Assembly: GCF_000413315.1 (NCBI RefSeq) | Contig: NZ_KE340297.1 | Coordinates: forward strand, 1,314,599-1,378,598 | Source: Propionibacterium sp. oral taxon 192 str. F0372 | GTDB taxonomy: Bacteria; Actinomycetota; Actinomycetes; Propionibacteriales; Propionibacteriaceae | DNA: 64,000 bases | Reading direction: 5' to 3' | In this document: positions 43,217 to 52,681 of the stretch, piece by piece | Numbering within the stretch: the first letter of the stretch is position 1 | Layout of the letters: the number at the start of each line of letters is the position of its first letter | The notes under the pieces: model-generated | Told to the model about the DNA's origin: nothing | Seen by the model: the letters and a program-made list of their open reading frames with translations, nothing else | The model's database searches: none | Translations under genes and position numbers: made by a program

Positions 43217-45952
43217 GTGGCCACGAAAACTCGTCGGCTGGTGATCGTCGAGTCGCCGACCAAGGCGACCATGTTGTCGCGATTCCTCGGTGATGGCTAC
43301 GTCGTGGAGTCCAGCCGTGGCCATATCTGCGACCTGCCCACCGGTGCATCCGAGGTGCCCGCCAAGTACAAGGGTCAGGCATGGGCCCGCACTGGGGTGA
43401 ATGTCGACGATGACTTCGCGCCGCTCTACGTCGTCCCAGCTGACAAGAAGGCCACCATCAAGAAGCTCAAGGCTCTGCTCGCCGACGCCGACGAACTCTT
43501 CCTGGCAACTGATGAGGACCGCGAGGGGGAGGCCATCGCCTGGCACCTGCTGCAACAGCTGAAGCCCAGGGTGCCGGTGCAGCGCATGGTCTTCCACGAG
43601 ATCACCCCCGAAGCCATCCAGGCCGCCGTCACCAATCCCCGATCCTTGGACAACAACTTGGTTGACGCCCAGGAGACCCGTCGCATCCTAGACCGGCTCT
43701 ACGGCTACGAAGTCTCCCCGGTGCTGTGGAAGAAGGTCATGCCGAAGCTGTCCGCCGGGCGCGTGCAATCGGTGGCCACTCGGTTAGTCGTCGACCGGGA
43801 ACGCGAGCGGATCGCCTTCACCGCCGCCGATTATTGGGATCTCACCGCAGGCCTTGATGCCGGGGCATCCGCCACCCCGCGGCTTTTCGACGCCCGGTTG
43901 ACCCACGTCGATGACGTGCGCATCGCCCGTGGCACCGATTTCGACGCCACCGGCTCGCTCACCACCGACGCCCTGGTGCTCGACGAATCCGGAGCCCGTG
44001 GGTTGGCCCGCGCCTTGGAGAATGCCTCGATCAAGGTCTCCGCGGTCGAGTCGAAGCCCTACTCGCGTCGTCCAGCAGCACCGTTCCGCACCACCACCTT
44101 GCAGCAGGAAGCAGGACGCAAACTCGGATTCACCACCGACCGCACCATGCGGGTGGCCCAGGAACTCTACGAATCCGGTTTCATCACCTACATGCGTACC
44201 GACTCGGTTTCGTTGTCCGAGCAGGCGATCAAGGCCGCTCGTGCCCAAGCCACCGAGTTATACAGTGCCGATCACGTGCCTGACAAGCCGCGCGTCTACT
44301 CCTCGAAGGTGAAGAATGCCCAGGAAGCCCACGAGGCCATTCGCCCGGCAGGTGATCACTTCCGCACCCCGAAGCAGGTGAAACTGTCCGGTGACCAGGC
44401 GAAGCTTTACGAACTGATCTGGCAGCGCACCGTCGCATCACAGATGGCCGATGCCAAGGGCCAAACACTGACCGTCAAAGTGGATGCCACGCTGGCTCAG
44501 CGTCTCGGTCTTGGCGCCGAGATGGCTACCATCAAGGTGCGCCGGGCCAGTTTCGCATCCTCCGGGCGCACCATCACATTCCCGGGCTACCTGCGGGCCT
44601 ATGCCGACAACGATTCCGAGGACGAGCAGCCGAAACTGCCCGTCTTGCAGCAGGGCCAGAAGCTGGAACTGGCCGATGCCCGTCCCGAATCCCACAGCAC
44701 CAAGCCGCCGGCCCGCTACACCGAGCCCACGCTAATCGCCAAGCTAGAGGAACTCGAGATCGGCCGCCCGTCGACATATGCCTCGATCATCCGCACCATC
44801 ACCGCCCGTGACTACGTCTGGAAGAAGGGCACTGCCTTGGTGCCTACGTGGTTGGCCTTCGCCGTCACCCGGTTGATGACCACCCACTTCCCGCACCTGG
44901 TTGACTACCGGTTCACCGCAGAACTTGAGGACAAGCTCGACCACATCGCCAATGGCGATGCTAAACGCCTTGATGTGCTGAAGAATTTCTTCTTCGGTGA
45001 GGTCGGCCATGAGCGCGAGGGCCTACACGGAATGGTCGCCAATCTAGGTGAGATTGATGCGCGCGGGCTGTCCACATTCCCGGTCGGCGATGCGGGCGAG
45101 GGCATCAACGTGCGGGTCGGGCGTTACGGCACCTATCTGGAGGATGCCGACGGCAATCGGGCCAATGTGCCTGACGCGATGGCCCCCGACGAGCTCACCG
45201 TGGCCACCGCCCGCGAACTGCTCGCTCACCCCACCAGCGAGGAACGCGAACTGGGTACCGATCCGGTCAGTGGTCATCCGATCATCGCACGCAATGGGCG
45301 TTACGGACCCTACGTGACCGAGGTGCTGGCAGTCGACGAGTCGTTACCCAAGTCGAAACAGCCCAAGCCGCGTACTGGTTCGCTGTTTCGCACGATGACC
45401 TTGGACACCATCACTCTCGACGAAGCCCTCAAGCTGTTGAGCCTACCCAGGGTGATCGGCGTCGACGATGAGGGGATGGAGATCACTGCCCTCAACGGAC
45501 GCTATGGCCCCTACATCAAGCGGGGTTCCGATTCGCGCACTCTGCCCAGCGAGGAGTCGCTGTTTACCGTCACTCTCGACGAGGCGAAGGCCTTGCTCGC
45601 CGCGCCGCGTACCCGCGGCGGGGCCCGTGCCGCAGCCGCTCCGCTGGCCGAACTGGGAGAAGACCCGGCGACTGGGAAACCGCTGGTGATCAAGGACGGT
45701 CGGTTCGGCCCCTACATTACCGACGGTGAGTACAACGTGACCATTCCGCGCGGAACCGAGGTGGCGGCAGTCACCTTGGAGCAGGCCGCCGAGTTGATCG
45801 CGGCGAAGCGGGCGAAGGGCCCGGCGCCGAAGAAACGTGCCACCCGTAGCACGGCCAAGAAGTCTACAAAGACTACCGCCGCGAAGAAGACCACGAAGTC
45901 GGCTGCCGCCAAGAAGACCGGCACCGCCAAGGAATCCACCGCCAGCAAGTGA
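43217..45952 (+). CDS. topA: DNA topoisomerase I
   Basis: 911 residues from GTG 43217 after GGAAGGGAG. Toprim 'IVESPTKATMLSRFL' and 'FLATDEDREGEAIAWHL', active-site Tyr in 'FITYMRTDSVSLS', and four C-terminal topoisomerase repeats of the actinobacterial type ('GRYGPYIKRG', 'GRFGPYITDG'). There are no zinc fingers. The tail is a Lys/Ala/Thr-rich basic stretch that aids DNA binding and processivity. Essential type IA enzyme relaxing negative supercoils. Confidence 0.97.
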   Translation: MATKTRRLVIVESPTKATMLSRFLGDGYVVESSRGHICDLPTGASEVPAKYKGQAWARTGVNVDDDFAPLYVVPADKKATIKKLKALLADADELFLATDEDREGEAIAWHLLQQLKPRVPVQRMVFHEITPEAIQAAVTNPRSLDNNLVDAQETRRILDRLYGYEVSPVLWKKVMPKLSAGRVQSVATRLVVDRERERIAFTAADYWDLTAGLDAGASATPRLFDARLTHVDDVRIARGTDFDATGSLTTDALVLDESGARGLARALENASIKVSAVESKPYSRRPAAPFRTTTLQQEAGRKLGFTTDRTMRVAQELYESGFITYMRTDSVSLSEQAIKAARAQATELYSADHVPDKPRVYSSKVKNAQEAHEAIRPAGDHFRTPKQVKLSGDQAKLYELIWQRTVASQMADAKGQTLTVKVDATLAQRLGLGAEMATIKVRRASFASSGRTITFPGYLRAYADNDSEDEQPKLPVLQQGQKLELADARPESHSTKPPARYTEPTLIAKLEELEIGRPSTYASIIRTITARDYVWKKGTALVPTWLAFAVTRLMTTHFPHLVDYRFTAELEDKLDHIANGDAKRLDVLKNFFFGEVGHEREGLHGMVANLGEIDARGLSTFPVGDAGEGINVRVGRYGTYLEDADGNRANVPDAMAPDELTVATARELLAHPTSEERELGTDPVSGHPIIARNGRYGPYVTEVLAVDESLPKSKQPKPRTGSLFRTMTLDTITLDEALKLLSLPRVIGVDDEGMEITALNGRYGPYIKRGSDSRTLPSEESLFTVTLDEAKALLAAPRTRGGARAAAAPLAELGEDPATGKPLVIKDGRFGPYITDGEYNVTIPRGTEVAAVTLEQAAELIAAKRAKGPAPKKRATRSTAKKSTKTTAAKKTTKSAAAKKTGTAKESTASK

Positions 45953-45965
45953 CTCAGGGGTTGAC

Positions 45966-47336
45966 ATGGCCAAACTCTCCCAGCTCAGGTTCGAGATGCC
46001 CTACCAGGTCGATGCCCCCGTGCTCACCGATGAGGCTAGTGGCATCGACCGGGTGAGGCTATGCTCCCGGGACCCGGAGACGGTGATTCGGCTGTTGGAC
46101 ACCACCGACGAGAGACTGCTGTGTGCCGGGGTGCTGCTGTTGCACCACCAGCAGGGCGAGCAGGCCGAGTGGATTGTGCGTCCGGGGGAATGGCGTGAAT
46201 GGATCGAAACCACCACGTGGCAGGATCAGTCTGGTGACGAGGTACCCGACTCTCTCGGGCCGATTCTTGCCCCGTTCCGCCGTAGCGCGCCGCTTGTCAC
46301 CATCGCGTCGGTCACCACCGAGCGGGCCCGCTACGAATTGCTCGATATCGACGGCGCCGGACTCGGTTGTGTGCTTGACGACCGAGTGACCGTGCGCCGG
46401 GCCGGTCTGGCGGTCTCCCGCCGCCGACAGGTGACCGTCGAGCCCACCGACGAGATGACCTCTCTGCAGCAGGCGGTGGTGTCCAACCGGCTTATGGACA
46501 CCGGCGGCAGGTGCGCCCAGACCTTCGGCGATCCGATCGATCAGCTCACCGAGGTCCTGGGAATCTGTGACATCGGCGAACCCGGCAAAACCGAGGAGTT
46601 GACCACCGAACGTTTCGTCGGCTGCCGGTTGACTCGCTGCCTGCGCAGCGTGTTGCGTGCCGATCTCACCCGGCGTTCCGGACTTTCCGATACCGGCGAT
46701 GCGCTCATTGCCGAGTTGCGGGAACTGCAACGAGTGATCGACGGCATGCGGCCTTTGCTGGAGCCGGTGTGGGCCGACGAACTGCGCTGGAAGGCTGGTC
46801 GTGCCATCGACAGGTTGGCAGAGGGGGAAAACGATCCCCATTTCGAGGTGCTTGACATGCTCTCTTCCGGGGCGCGGGCACCTCGCGTGCAGGAGAGCGG
46901 GCCGGTCACCGCCATCCTCACCACCGAGGCTTCCGTGCGGTTCTCTGATCTGCTGGCCCGTCTCGATGCCCTGGATATAACCGACGATGCCACGTGGTCA
47001 GATGCGCGGGCGGCTGTCGATGCAGTCGGCTCAGTCCTCGAACTGGCCGAGGGTCGTATCGGACGAACCACCTCGGTGGAGCGTCGCCTCACCAAGCTGG
47101 GCGAGATCCTGCAGCCCACCCTCGGCGAGATCCCGTGCCCGCAACCCGGGCAGATTGCTGCCCTCGACCCGTTGGCCGCCTACGAACTGGGCCGCTCCTA
47201 TCAGGCACAACTTGATTCGGTGAGCGCCCCACGCGAGCGACTGCTGGGGGAACTGCCGAGGCTGCGGCGCAAACTGAAAGAACAGTGGATCGCGCCGCTG
47301 GAATCTGTCGTCGCCTTGGAGAGCTGCGATGAGTGA
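45966..47336 (+). CDS. CYTH/CHAD-like protein
   Basis: 456 residues. The N-terminal part has the order of a CYTH domain: 'VIRLLDTTDERLLCAGVLLLHHQ' (compare 'YYDTPDRRLAAAGVTLR'), a weak ExExK, 'VTIASVTTERARYELLD' and 'LDDRVTVRR'. The helical C-terminal half with 'RLTRCLRSVLRADLTRR' and 'LRELQRVIDGMRPLLEP' resembles CHAD, but the conserved histidines are mostly missing. It may bind polyphosphate. Inserted between topA and tmk, overlapping tmk by 8 bases. The call is tentative. Confidence 0.55.
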   Translation: MAKLSQLRFEMPYQVDAPVLTDEASGIDRVRLCSRDPETVIRLLDTTDERLLCAGVLLLHHQQGEQAEWIVRPGEWREWIETTTWQDQSGDEVPDSLGPILAPFRRSAPLVTIASVTTERARYELLDIDGAGLGCVLDDRVTVRRAGLAVSRRRQVTVEPTDEMTSLQQAVVSNRLMDTGGRCAQTFGDPIDQLTEVLGICDIGEPGKTEELTTERFVGCRLTRCLRSVLRADLTRRSGLSDTGDALIAELRELQRVIDGMRPLLEPVWADELRWKAGRAIDRLAEGENDPHFEVLDMLSSGARAPRVQESGPVTAILTTEASVRFSDLLARLDALDITDDATWSDARAAVDAVGSVLELAEGRIGRTTSVERRLTKLGEILQPTLGEIPCPQPGQIAALDPLAAYELGRSYQAQLDSVSAPRERLLGELPRLRRKLKEQWIAPLESVVALESCDE

Positions 47337-47985
47337 GGGGACATTCATCGTCTTCGAGGGCGGCGACCGGGTCGGGAAATCCACCCAGGCGCGTGCCTTG
47401 GCCCGGGCCCTGGCGGCCTGCGAGGTCCCGCATTTGCTCACCCACGAACCGGGGGCAACCTCGGTCGGGGCCCGGTTGCGGGAGCTGCTGCTCGATCCGG
47501 TACACGTTCTTGACGACCGCTGTGAGGTCCTGTTGTACGCAGCCGACAAGGCGCAACACGTGCATGAAGTAGTGCTTCCGGCGCTGCGGGAGGGGAATGT
47601 GGTGGTCTGTGACCGCTACGTCGATTCGCTGCTCGCCTACCAAGGGGCCGGGCGGGGGTTTGAGGTCTCCGAGTTGCGGGAGATCTTGGGCTGGGCTACC
47701 GGGGGACTCACCCCCGATCTGACTATCCTGCTTGATGCCGATCCCGGCGCCGCGGTGCAACAGGCCGATGACAAGGATCGCCTGGAACTGGCCGGGGCGG
47801 ATTTCCACGCCAGGGTCGCCGAGGCATTCCGGGCGCTTGCAACCCAGGATCCCGCCCGCTATTTGGTGTACCCGGGATTGGCCGATCTTGATGCGACGGC
47901 GCGCGTTATTCGTGAGACCGTCGGAAAGCTCATCGGTCACGAACTGGTGGTACCAGATGTATCCGATCTTGCCGGGGAGTGGTGA
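47329..47985 (+). CDS. tmk: Thymidylate kinase
   Basis: 218 residues. P-loop 'VFEGGDRVGKSTQARALA' (a variant: GGDRVGKST instead of EGxDGxGKST), 'THEPGATSVGARLRELLL' (where R-EPGGT is usual), 'VVCDRYVDSLLAYQGAGRG' (DRY motif) and a LID loop. It makes dTDP from dTMP. Start ATG 47329 overlaps the previous gene; stop overlaps holB by one base. Confidence 0.9.
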   Translation: MSEGTFIVFEGGDRVGKSTQARALARALAACEVPHLLTHEPGATSVGARLRELLLDPVHVLDDRCEVLLYAADKAQHVHEVVLPALREGNVVVCDRYVDSLLAYQGAGRGFEVSELREILGWATGGLTPDLTILLDADPGAAVQQADDKDRLELAGADFHARVAEAFRALATQDPARYLVYPGLADLDATARVIRETVGKLIGHELVVPDVSDLAGEW

Positions 47986-49196
47986 TGGGCATCGAGGCCG
48001 CAGTGTGGGGCGAACTGGTGGGTCAGAGCTCGGCGGTGAAGGTTCTTGCTGCAGCCGCGGATGCTGCTCACCGACTTGATGGTGCTGCCCGCTCGGCGAT
48101 GACTCATGCTTGGTTGATCACCGGGCCTCCCGGTTCCGGGCGTTCCAACGCGGCCCGGGCCTTCGCTGCGGCACTGATGTGCGCCGAGGGTGGCTGCGGT
48201 GAATGCTTGGACTGCCGGACCACCTTGTCGGGCGCTCATCCGGATGTGACAGTGGTGGCCACCGAGATGTTGTCGATCGGCGTCGACCAGATGCGTGAGG
48301 TCATCACCAAGGCATCCATGTCACCCACCACCGGGGCTTGGCAGATCATCGTCGTCGAGGACGCGGACCGGATCACCGACCAGGGTGCAGATGCCTTGTT
48401 GAAGTCCCTTGAGGAACCACCGCCGAGCACCGTGTGGATACTGTGCGCACCCACTCCCGACGATGTGATCGTCACCATCCGCTCCCGGACCCGCAAAGTT
48501 GCCCTGCGTACCCCTATGGACCGTGACGTAGCCGCTCTGCTGGTGCGGCGCGATGGCATCGACGAGACCATGGCTGCCCATGCTGCCCGGGCTGCCCAAG
48601 GTCACATCGGCCGGGCCCGCGGGCTGGCCCGTAGCGAGGAGGCCCGTGAGGAACGCCGCCGCATCATGCAGGTGCCCGGTTTGCTCACATCCGTCGGTGC
48701 CTGTCTGCGCACCGCCGAAGCGCTGGTGGCGATGGCCACTGCCGACGCCGAGCGGCGCACCGGAGAACTCGATGCCCGGGAACTCGCCGAACTCAAGGAG
48801 GCCTTGGGTTTCGGTACCAAGGGAACCCGTCCCAAGCAGGCTCAGGCCGCCCTTAAGGACCTGGAGGATAAGCAGAAAGCGAGGGTGAAAAGATTACAAC
48901 GCGACGCCTTGGACAGAGTACTCACCGAACTGACCACTTGGTACCGCGACGTGTTGTCGATCCAGCTGGGGGTGGTGGATGCCGTCGATGACGACACGAT
49001 AGCCGCCATCGGGCTGATCAATGCCGGAATGCGGGAGCGGATCCGACAAGCCGCCGAGTGCTCGACCCCGGAACAGACCATCGCCAAGGTGGATGCCTTG
49101 CTGGAGGCCAGGACCGCCCTAGAACACTCGGTTGCCCCACTGCTGGCGATGGAGGCCCTGCTGATCCGCCTCGGTGGATTCGCCGTCGTATGCTGA
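47985..49196 (+). CDS. holB: DNA polymerase III delta-prime subunit
   Basis: 403 residues from ATG 47985 with GGGGAG before it. AAA+ clamp-loader fold: 'LITGPPGSGRSNAARAFAAAL' (P-loop with Arg in place of Lys, as expected for the inactive delta-prime ATPase), zinc module 'CAEGGCGECLDC', 'IIVVEDADRITDQGADALLKSLEEPP' and 'ILCAPTPDDVIVTIRSR'. Part of the clamp loader. Same operon as tmk. Confidence 0.93.
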   Translation: MGIEAAVWGELVGQSSAVKVLAAAADAAHRLDGAARSAMTHAWLITGPPGSGRSNAARAFAAALMCAEGGCGECLDCRTTLSGAHPDVTVVATEMLSIGVDQMREVITKASMSPTTGAWQIIVVEDADRITDQGADALLKSLEEPPPSTVWILCAPTPDDVIVTIRSRTRKVALRTPMDRDVAALLVRRDGIDETMAAHAARAAQGHIGRARGLARSEEAREERRRIMQVPGLLTSVGACLRTAEALVAMATADAERRTGELDARELAELKEALGFGTKGTRPKQAQAALKDLEDKQKARVKRLQRDALDRVLTELTTWYRDVLSIQLGVVDAVDDDTIAAIGLINAGMRERIRQAAECSTPEQTIAKVDALLEARTALEHSVAPLLAMEALLIRLGGFAVVC

Positions 49197-49310
49197 GCCG
49201 GGGATTCGCGCTGCAAAGGTGGCTGCTTGCGCGTGTCTGTTCCGTGGGCCGGAGAACCCGTGGCCGATCATGGAAGTTGAAGTGTTGGGCCATCACGAAG
49301 TGAGGGAATC

Positions 49311-50195
49311 GTGACAGACGAATACACCGATGCGGTGGTCGGCAACAGCCTGGATGATGGATTGGGAGCCTCTCCCGCCGTCTCCGGTTTGTCGGGCGCC
49401 AGCCCCGCCGTACCTCGCGATCCTCGTCTTCTCGCTGCTGAGCAGGCCGAACACGATGCGCGTGCCGCTTTGGAGAAGGCCGAGGAGATGAGGCGGGCAC
49501 TTGAAGAGGCCCAGGCTGCCGCAGCTGCCGCCCAGGCCGCCGCCGACCGTTCCAAGCAGGAATTAGAGACTGCCCGTGAGGAGGCCAAGGCCAAGGCGAA
49601 GGCCGCAGCCTTGCAGGTGCGCATGGAGCAGGACGAGATAGAGGCCTCCGCGGCCGCGGCACTGGCCGAGCAGCGAGCTGCCCGGGAATCTAGCTTGGGC
49701 ACCGTACTCCCGGTGGCCGAAACCGACGAGCCTGAGACCATCCTGGTCACCAAACGCACCACCGACGGTTTCTCCGGTTCTCTCGCCCTGTTCCTGTTGC
49801 GCGCCGTGCTGGCCGTGTGGGTGGGTGCCGTCGGCTGGCAGGCACTGGCCGATAAAGACGCGATCAGCGGTATGTTGTCGAAGATTGGCATCCCATCTTC
49901 CCTATCCTTCTTGGGCGTGCTGGGCGGGATCGGATTGATCGTCGTCGCAGTTCTCCTGCTGTTTGGCGCTGCCACTCGGGTGTTCTCGGCGATCCTTGCC
50001 GTGGTGCTGGTGGTCTATTTGGTTTTCTTCAGGTTCGGGGCGTTCTCCCCGTTCATCGAGGGTCATTTCGGTTTCTACGGTGACCGGGAGGTCTTCGCAG
50101 CGATCATCGCAGTGGCATTTGTGCTCATCGGGGCCGGTGGGTTGTCCATCGACGCCGTGATGCGCAAGCGTCGTGACACCGACGAGGAAGAATGA
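49311..50195 (+). CDS. DoxX-like membrane protein with N-terminal coiled coil
   Basis: 294 residues, GTG start after GAGGG. Residues ~40-130 are an alanine/glutamate-rich coiled coil ('LEKAEEMRRALEEAQAAAAA'). Four membrane helices then follow ('LFLLRAVLAVWVGAVGWQALAD', 'FLGVLGGIGLIVVAVLLLFGAA', 'VFSAILAVVLVVYLVFF' and 'VFAAIIAVAFVLIGAGGLSI') with the DoxX pattern. The joined layout is common in actinobacteria; function unknown. Overlaps the peptidase gene by ATGA. Confidence 0.7.
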   Translation: MTDEYTDAVVGNSLDDGLGASPAVSGLSGASPAVPRDPRLLAAEQAEHDARAALEKAEEMRRALEEAQAAAAAAQAAADRSKQELETAREEAKAKAKAAALQVRMEQDEIEASAAAALAEQRAARESSLGTVLPVAETDEPETILVTKRTTDGFSGSLALFLLRAVLAVWVGAVGWQALADKDAISGMLSKIGIPSSLSFLGVLGGIGLIVVAVLLLFGAATRVFSAILAVVLVVYLVFFRFGAFSPFIEGHFGFYGDREVFAAIIAVAFVLIGAGGLSIDAVMRKRRDTDEEE

Positions 50196-51805
50196 TCACC
50201 CGCCGAACCCCCGCCCGGGGTATGGCAACCGCGACGGCGGTCGTCACTCTGCTGGCGGGTTGTCAGTTTTCTGCACCGGGTCCTGGTACCAGCACTCCAC
50301 CGGGTTTCGTGCTGCCGACGATCACCCACACCGTCGATGGCGGAAGTTCCCCGGACCGCACACGCCATGTCACCTCGGATGCCGTGCCTGACGGCATGGT
50401 TCCAGCACCCCGGGGGTCTGGATACCAGCGCTATTTCAACCAGTCCTTGACCTGGGGCCAATGCGCCGATGAGAATGCTGCTCAGGCAGGCATGGAATGT
50501 GCCGCATTCCTGGCTCCTCTCGATTGGGCTGATCCGGACGGGCAGTGGGCGATCACCGTCGCTATGTCGCGTTTCCCGCACACCACTGGTGAGGGCAGGA
50601 TTTTATTCGTGAATCCAGGCGGGCCAGGTGGCTCAGCTCAGGATTACGCACAACGATTTCCCCGCGAGGGTTTGGAGGCCTTCGACATCGTCGGGCTGGA
50701 TCCCCGGGGGTCGGGTGAATCTACGCCGGTGGTGTGCGGCGATGGGCCCCAAACCGATGCCTTCCTGCTCTCCGATGCCACCCCCGACGACGAGGCCGAG
50801 CGTTCGGTTTTCCAGGATGCCCAGGCCGGGTTCAACCGGCTGTGCCGGGAGCATTCCGGGGTGCTGCTGGATCACATCTCCTCGGTGCAGGCAGTACATG
50901 ACCACGATCTAGCAAGGCGGCTGATGGGTCGGGAGAAGTTCTCCTTCCACGGGGTCTCCTACGGTACCTATCTGGGATCGTTGATGGCCGAGTTGTATCC
51001 GGGACGCCTGGAGGCTGCGGTGCTGGATTCGGCAGTGATGCTGGACCCGGAGGACGAGACGATCCAAGCCGAGGGCTTCGATCTCGCCCTGTGGGCTTTT
51101 GCTGACTGGTGCTCCCAGCAAGATAATTGTTCCCTGGGTTCTTCCCCCGGGCAGGTCGTTGACGCCATCGTGGGGTACGTCGACTCTCTTGATGCCTCAC
51201 CGGTGCCTGCGGGCGAAGGACGGATGCTCACTCAGTCACTAGCGGTGTCTGGGATCCTGGTCTTCCTCTATTTCAATTCTGAGGCCTACCCACAGCTGGC
51301 CAATGTGCTGTTGGCCGCAGTAAATGGCCACCCAGACTTCTTGCTGCAGGCCGCTGATCTGATGAACGACCGGGACGCCGATGGCAGCTACGACACCCTC
51401 ATGTATGCCTTCCCAGCGATCCGCTGTGCCGATGAGGCCGATGAGGGGATCACCGCGGCATGGCAAGAATGGGAGAAGAACCAGACTCGGGCCCCGGTCT
51501 TCGGCCGACTGAGTGGGGTCGATCTAGTCTGTCCACTGTGGACCGCAGTTCCCGACCCGGTTCCCGATTTCTCGGCGAAGGAAGCTCCACCGTTGCTGGT
51601 TGTTCAGAACACCGGCGATTCGGCAACTCCCTTCCACAATGCCGAGGTGATGGCCGCCAAGCTGGAGACAGCAACCTTGGTGGTCCGTGAGTCGGCTGGT
51701 CATGGAGCTTTCGGTGATGGCAGTTCGTGCATTGACCAGATTGTCGTCGACTACTTGGTCAACGGCGACGTGCCCGCCGAGGGGACGCGCTGCACCGACG
51801 GCTGA
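50192..51805 (+). CDS. Exported alpha/beta-hydrolase, tripeptidyl aminopeptidase (S33, SlpD/E/TAP-like) lipoprotein
   Basis: 537 residues. Lipobox LLAGC (Cys ~24). 'LFVNPGGPGGSAQDYA' (oxyanion loop), 'DIVGLDPRGSGESTPVVC', nucleophile 'FHGVSYGTYLGSLMAE' (GxSxG), and a C-terminal TAP-like domain with 'LLVVQNTGDSATPFHNAEVM' and 'ESAGHGAFGDGSSC' carrying Asp and His. Cleaves N-terminal tripeptides outside the cell. Cotranslated with the DoxX-like gene. Confidence 0.9.
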   Translation: MITRRTPARGMATATAVVTLLAGCQFSAPGPGTSTPPGFVLPTITHTVDGGSSPDRTRHVTSDAVPDGMVPAPRGSGYQRYFNQSLTWGQCADENAAQAGMECAAFLAPLDWADPDGQWAITVAMSRFPHTTGEGRILFVNPGGPGGSAQDYAQRFPREGLEAFDIVGLDPRGSGESTPVVCGDGPQTDAFLLSDATPDDEAERSVFQDAQAGFNRLCREHSGVLLDHISSVQAVHDHDLARRLMGREKFSFHGVSYGTYLGSLMAELYPGRLEAAVLDSAVMLDPEDETIQAEGFDLALWAFADWCSQQDNCSLGSSPGQVVDAIVGYVDSLDASPVPAGEGRMLTQSLAVSGILVFLYFNSEAYPQLANVLLAAVNGHPDFLLQAADLMNDRDADGSYDTLMYAFPAIRCADEADEGITAAWQEWEKNQTRAPVFGRLSGVDLVCPLWTAVPDPVPDFSAKEAPPLLVVQNTGDSATPFHNAEVMAAKLETATLVVRESAGHGAFGDGSSCIDQIVVDYLVNGDVPAEGTRCTDG

Positions 51806-51877
51806 AGATGGTGGTGCGGTGAGCCCTAGATATTCTCCCGTCGTCGACAGGCCACGACTGTGGTGCGCGGTTCTGGT

Positions 51878-51907
51878 TTCGCCGCAGCAGGGCTGCTTCG
51901 GTATACT
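51878..51907 (+). promoter_or_regulatory. Promoter of tRNA-Thr
   Basis: TATACT at 51902-51907 is a good -10 hexamer about 37 bases before the tRNA 5' end; the -35 region (TTCGCC near 51878) is weak, as usual in high-GC genomes. Confidence 0.5.
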
Positions 51908-51944
51908 TTGCGGAGTTGACGCGTCCTCGTGACGCGGGCGACGC

Positions 51945-52017
51945 GCCACTTTAGCTCAGTCGGTAGAGCGACGCTCTCGTAAAGCGTAGGTCACCAGTTC
52001 GATCCTGGTAAGTGGCT
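51945..52017 (+). tRNA. tRNA-Thr (anticodon CGT)
   Basis: 73 bases fold as a cloverleaf: acceptor GCCACTT/AAGTGGC, D-arm TAGCTCAGTCGGTAGAGC, anticodon arm ACGCT-CTCGTAA-AGCGT (CGT), T-arm CCAGTTCGATCCTGG, discriminator T. The CCA end is not encoded (CCG follows). Reads ACG. Confidence 0.95.
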
Positions 52018-52294
52018 CCGCAGGGGCCGAACCAGCGGGAACGCTCCAGGCCTCACCCATCGTCGACTCGGCTCATGCTACAACAAGCAACTCCTCGAAG
52101 AGCTTGTCAAAAGCGTTTTCTACTGCTCTTCGGGAAAGGCGGCACTGGGATTCCGCTGAATAGATACATTCCGAGAATGTTTTGCGTCTTCCCAAGTGGG
52201 CGAACGACTATTCATGGAAGCTGGCTCCGGTGACGATGCCCGCACCTTACAATTGCAATGCTTTGAAGGGCGAGAAGATGGACAGGCTCCTCAG

Positions 52295-52681
52295 GTGAGT
52301 GAGCAGCAGTACCCTCAAGGACAATTCTGGCGTCCGGACCAGTGGCTCGCACCACAGCCGATGCCACAACCAGGATGGGGAGCGCCGGGATCCCGATCCA
52401 GCTCTCAGGCCTCCGGGCCCACTCGACGGGTCATGAGTGCACCGAGTCGGCCTGCGGGGAGGCCGCGTCGCAAGCACCGGGTACTGAAGACGATTGGCAT
52501 CTTGTTCCTGGCACTGATTCTTGTCGCCGCGGTTTTTGAGGTGACTGGAGTCAACGACTGGATCGGTTACGCATATCGCGAGTACAAGAGGAAGGCCGAG
52601 AAGACTGGGGTCCGTGAGGGGCTGGAGAAGTTCGTTGCAAATCATCCGAATGCTTCGATTTACCGGGATCAGGGTCAATGA
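52295..52681 (+). CDS. Hypothetical single-pass membrane protein
   Basis: 128 residues from GTG 52295 (an in-frame start further up is possible). 'SEQQYPQGQFWRPDQWLAPQP' is a Pro/Gln-rich cytoplasmic segment, followed by a basic stretch (RPRRKHRVLK), one membrane helix 'TIGILFLALILVAAVFEVTGV' and a short charged tail. No family recognised. Stop overlaps the next gene by ATGA, so it is the first member of a small coupled unit downstream of tRNA-Thr. Confidence 0.55.
   Translation: MSEQQYPQGQFWRPDQWLAPQPMPQPGWGAPGSRSSSQASGPTRRVMSAPSRPAGRPRRKHRVLKTIGILFLALILVAAVFEVTGVNDWIGYAYREYKRKAEKTGVREGLEKFVANHPNASIYRDQGQ

Noticed and set aside
42123-43382. A 419-residue minus-strand frame across the FtsX and topA genes
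   Set aside because: Spans two well-supported plus-strand genes and is Arg/His/Gly-rich, a reverse-frame artefact.
47985-49196. Arg in place of Lys in the delta-prime P-loop as a defect
   Set aside because: Delta-prime is a non-ATPase clamp-loader subunit, so the change is expected.
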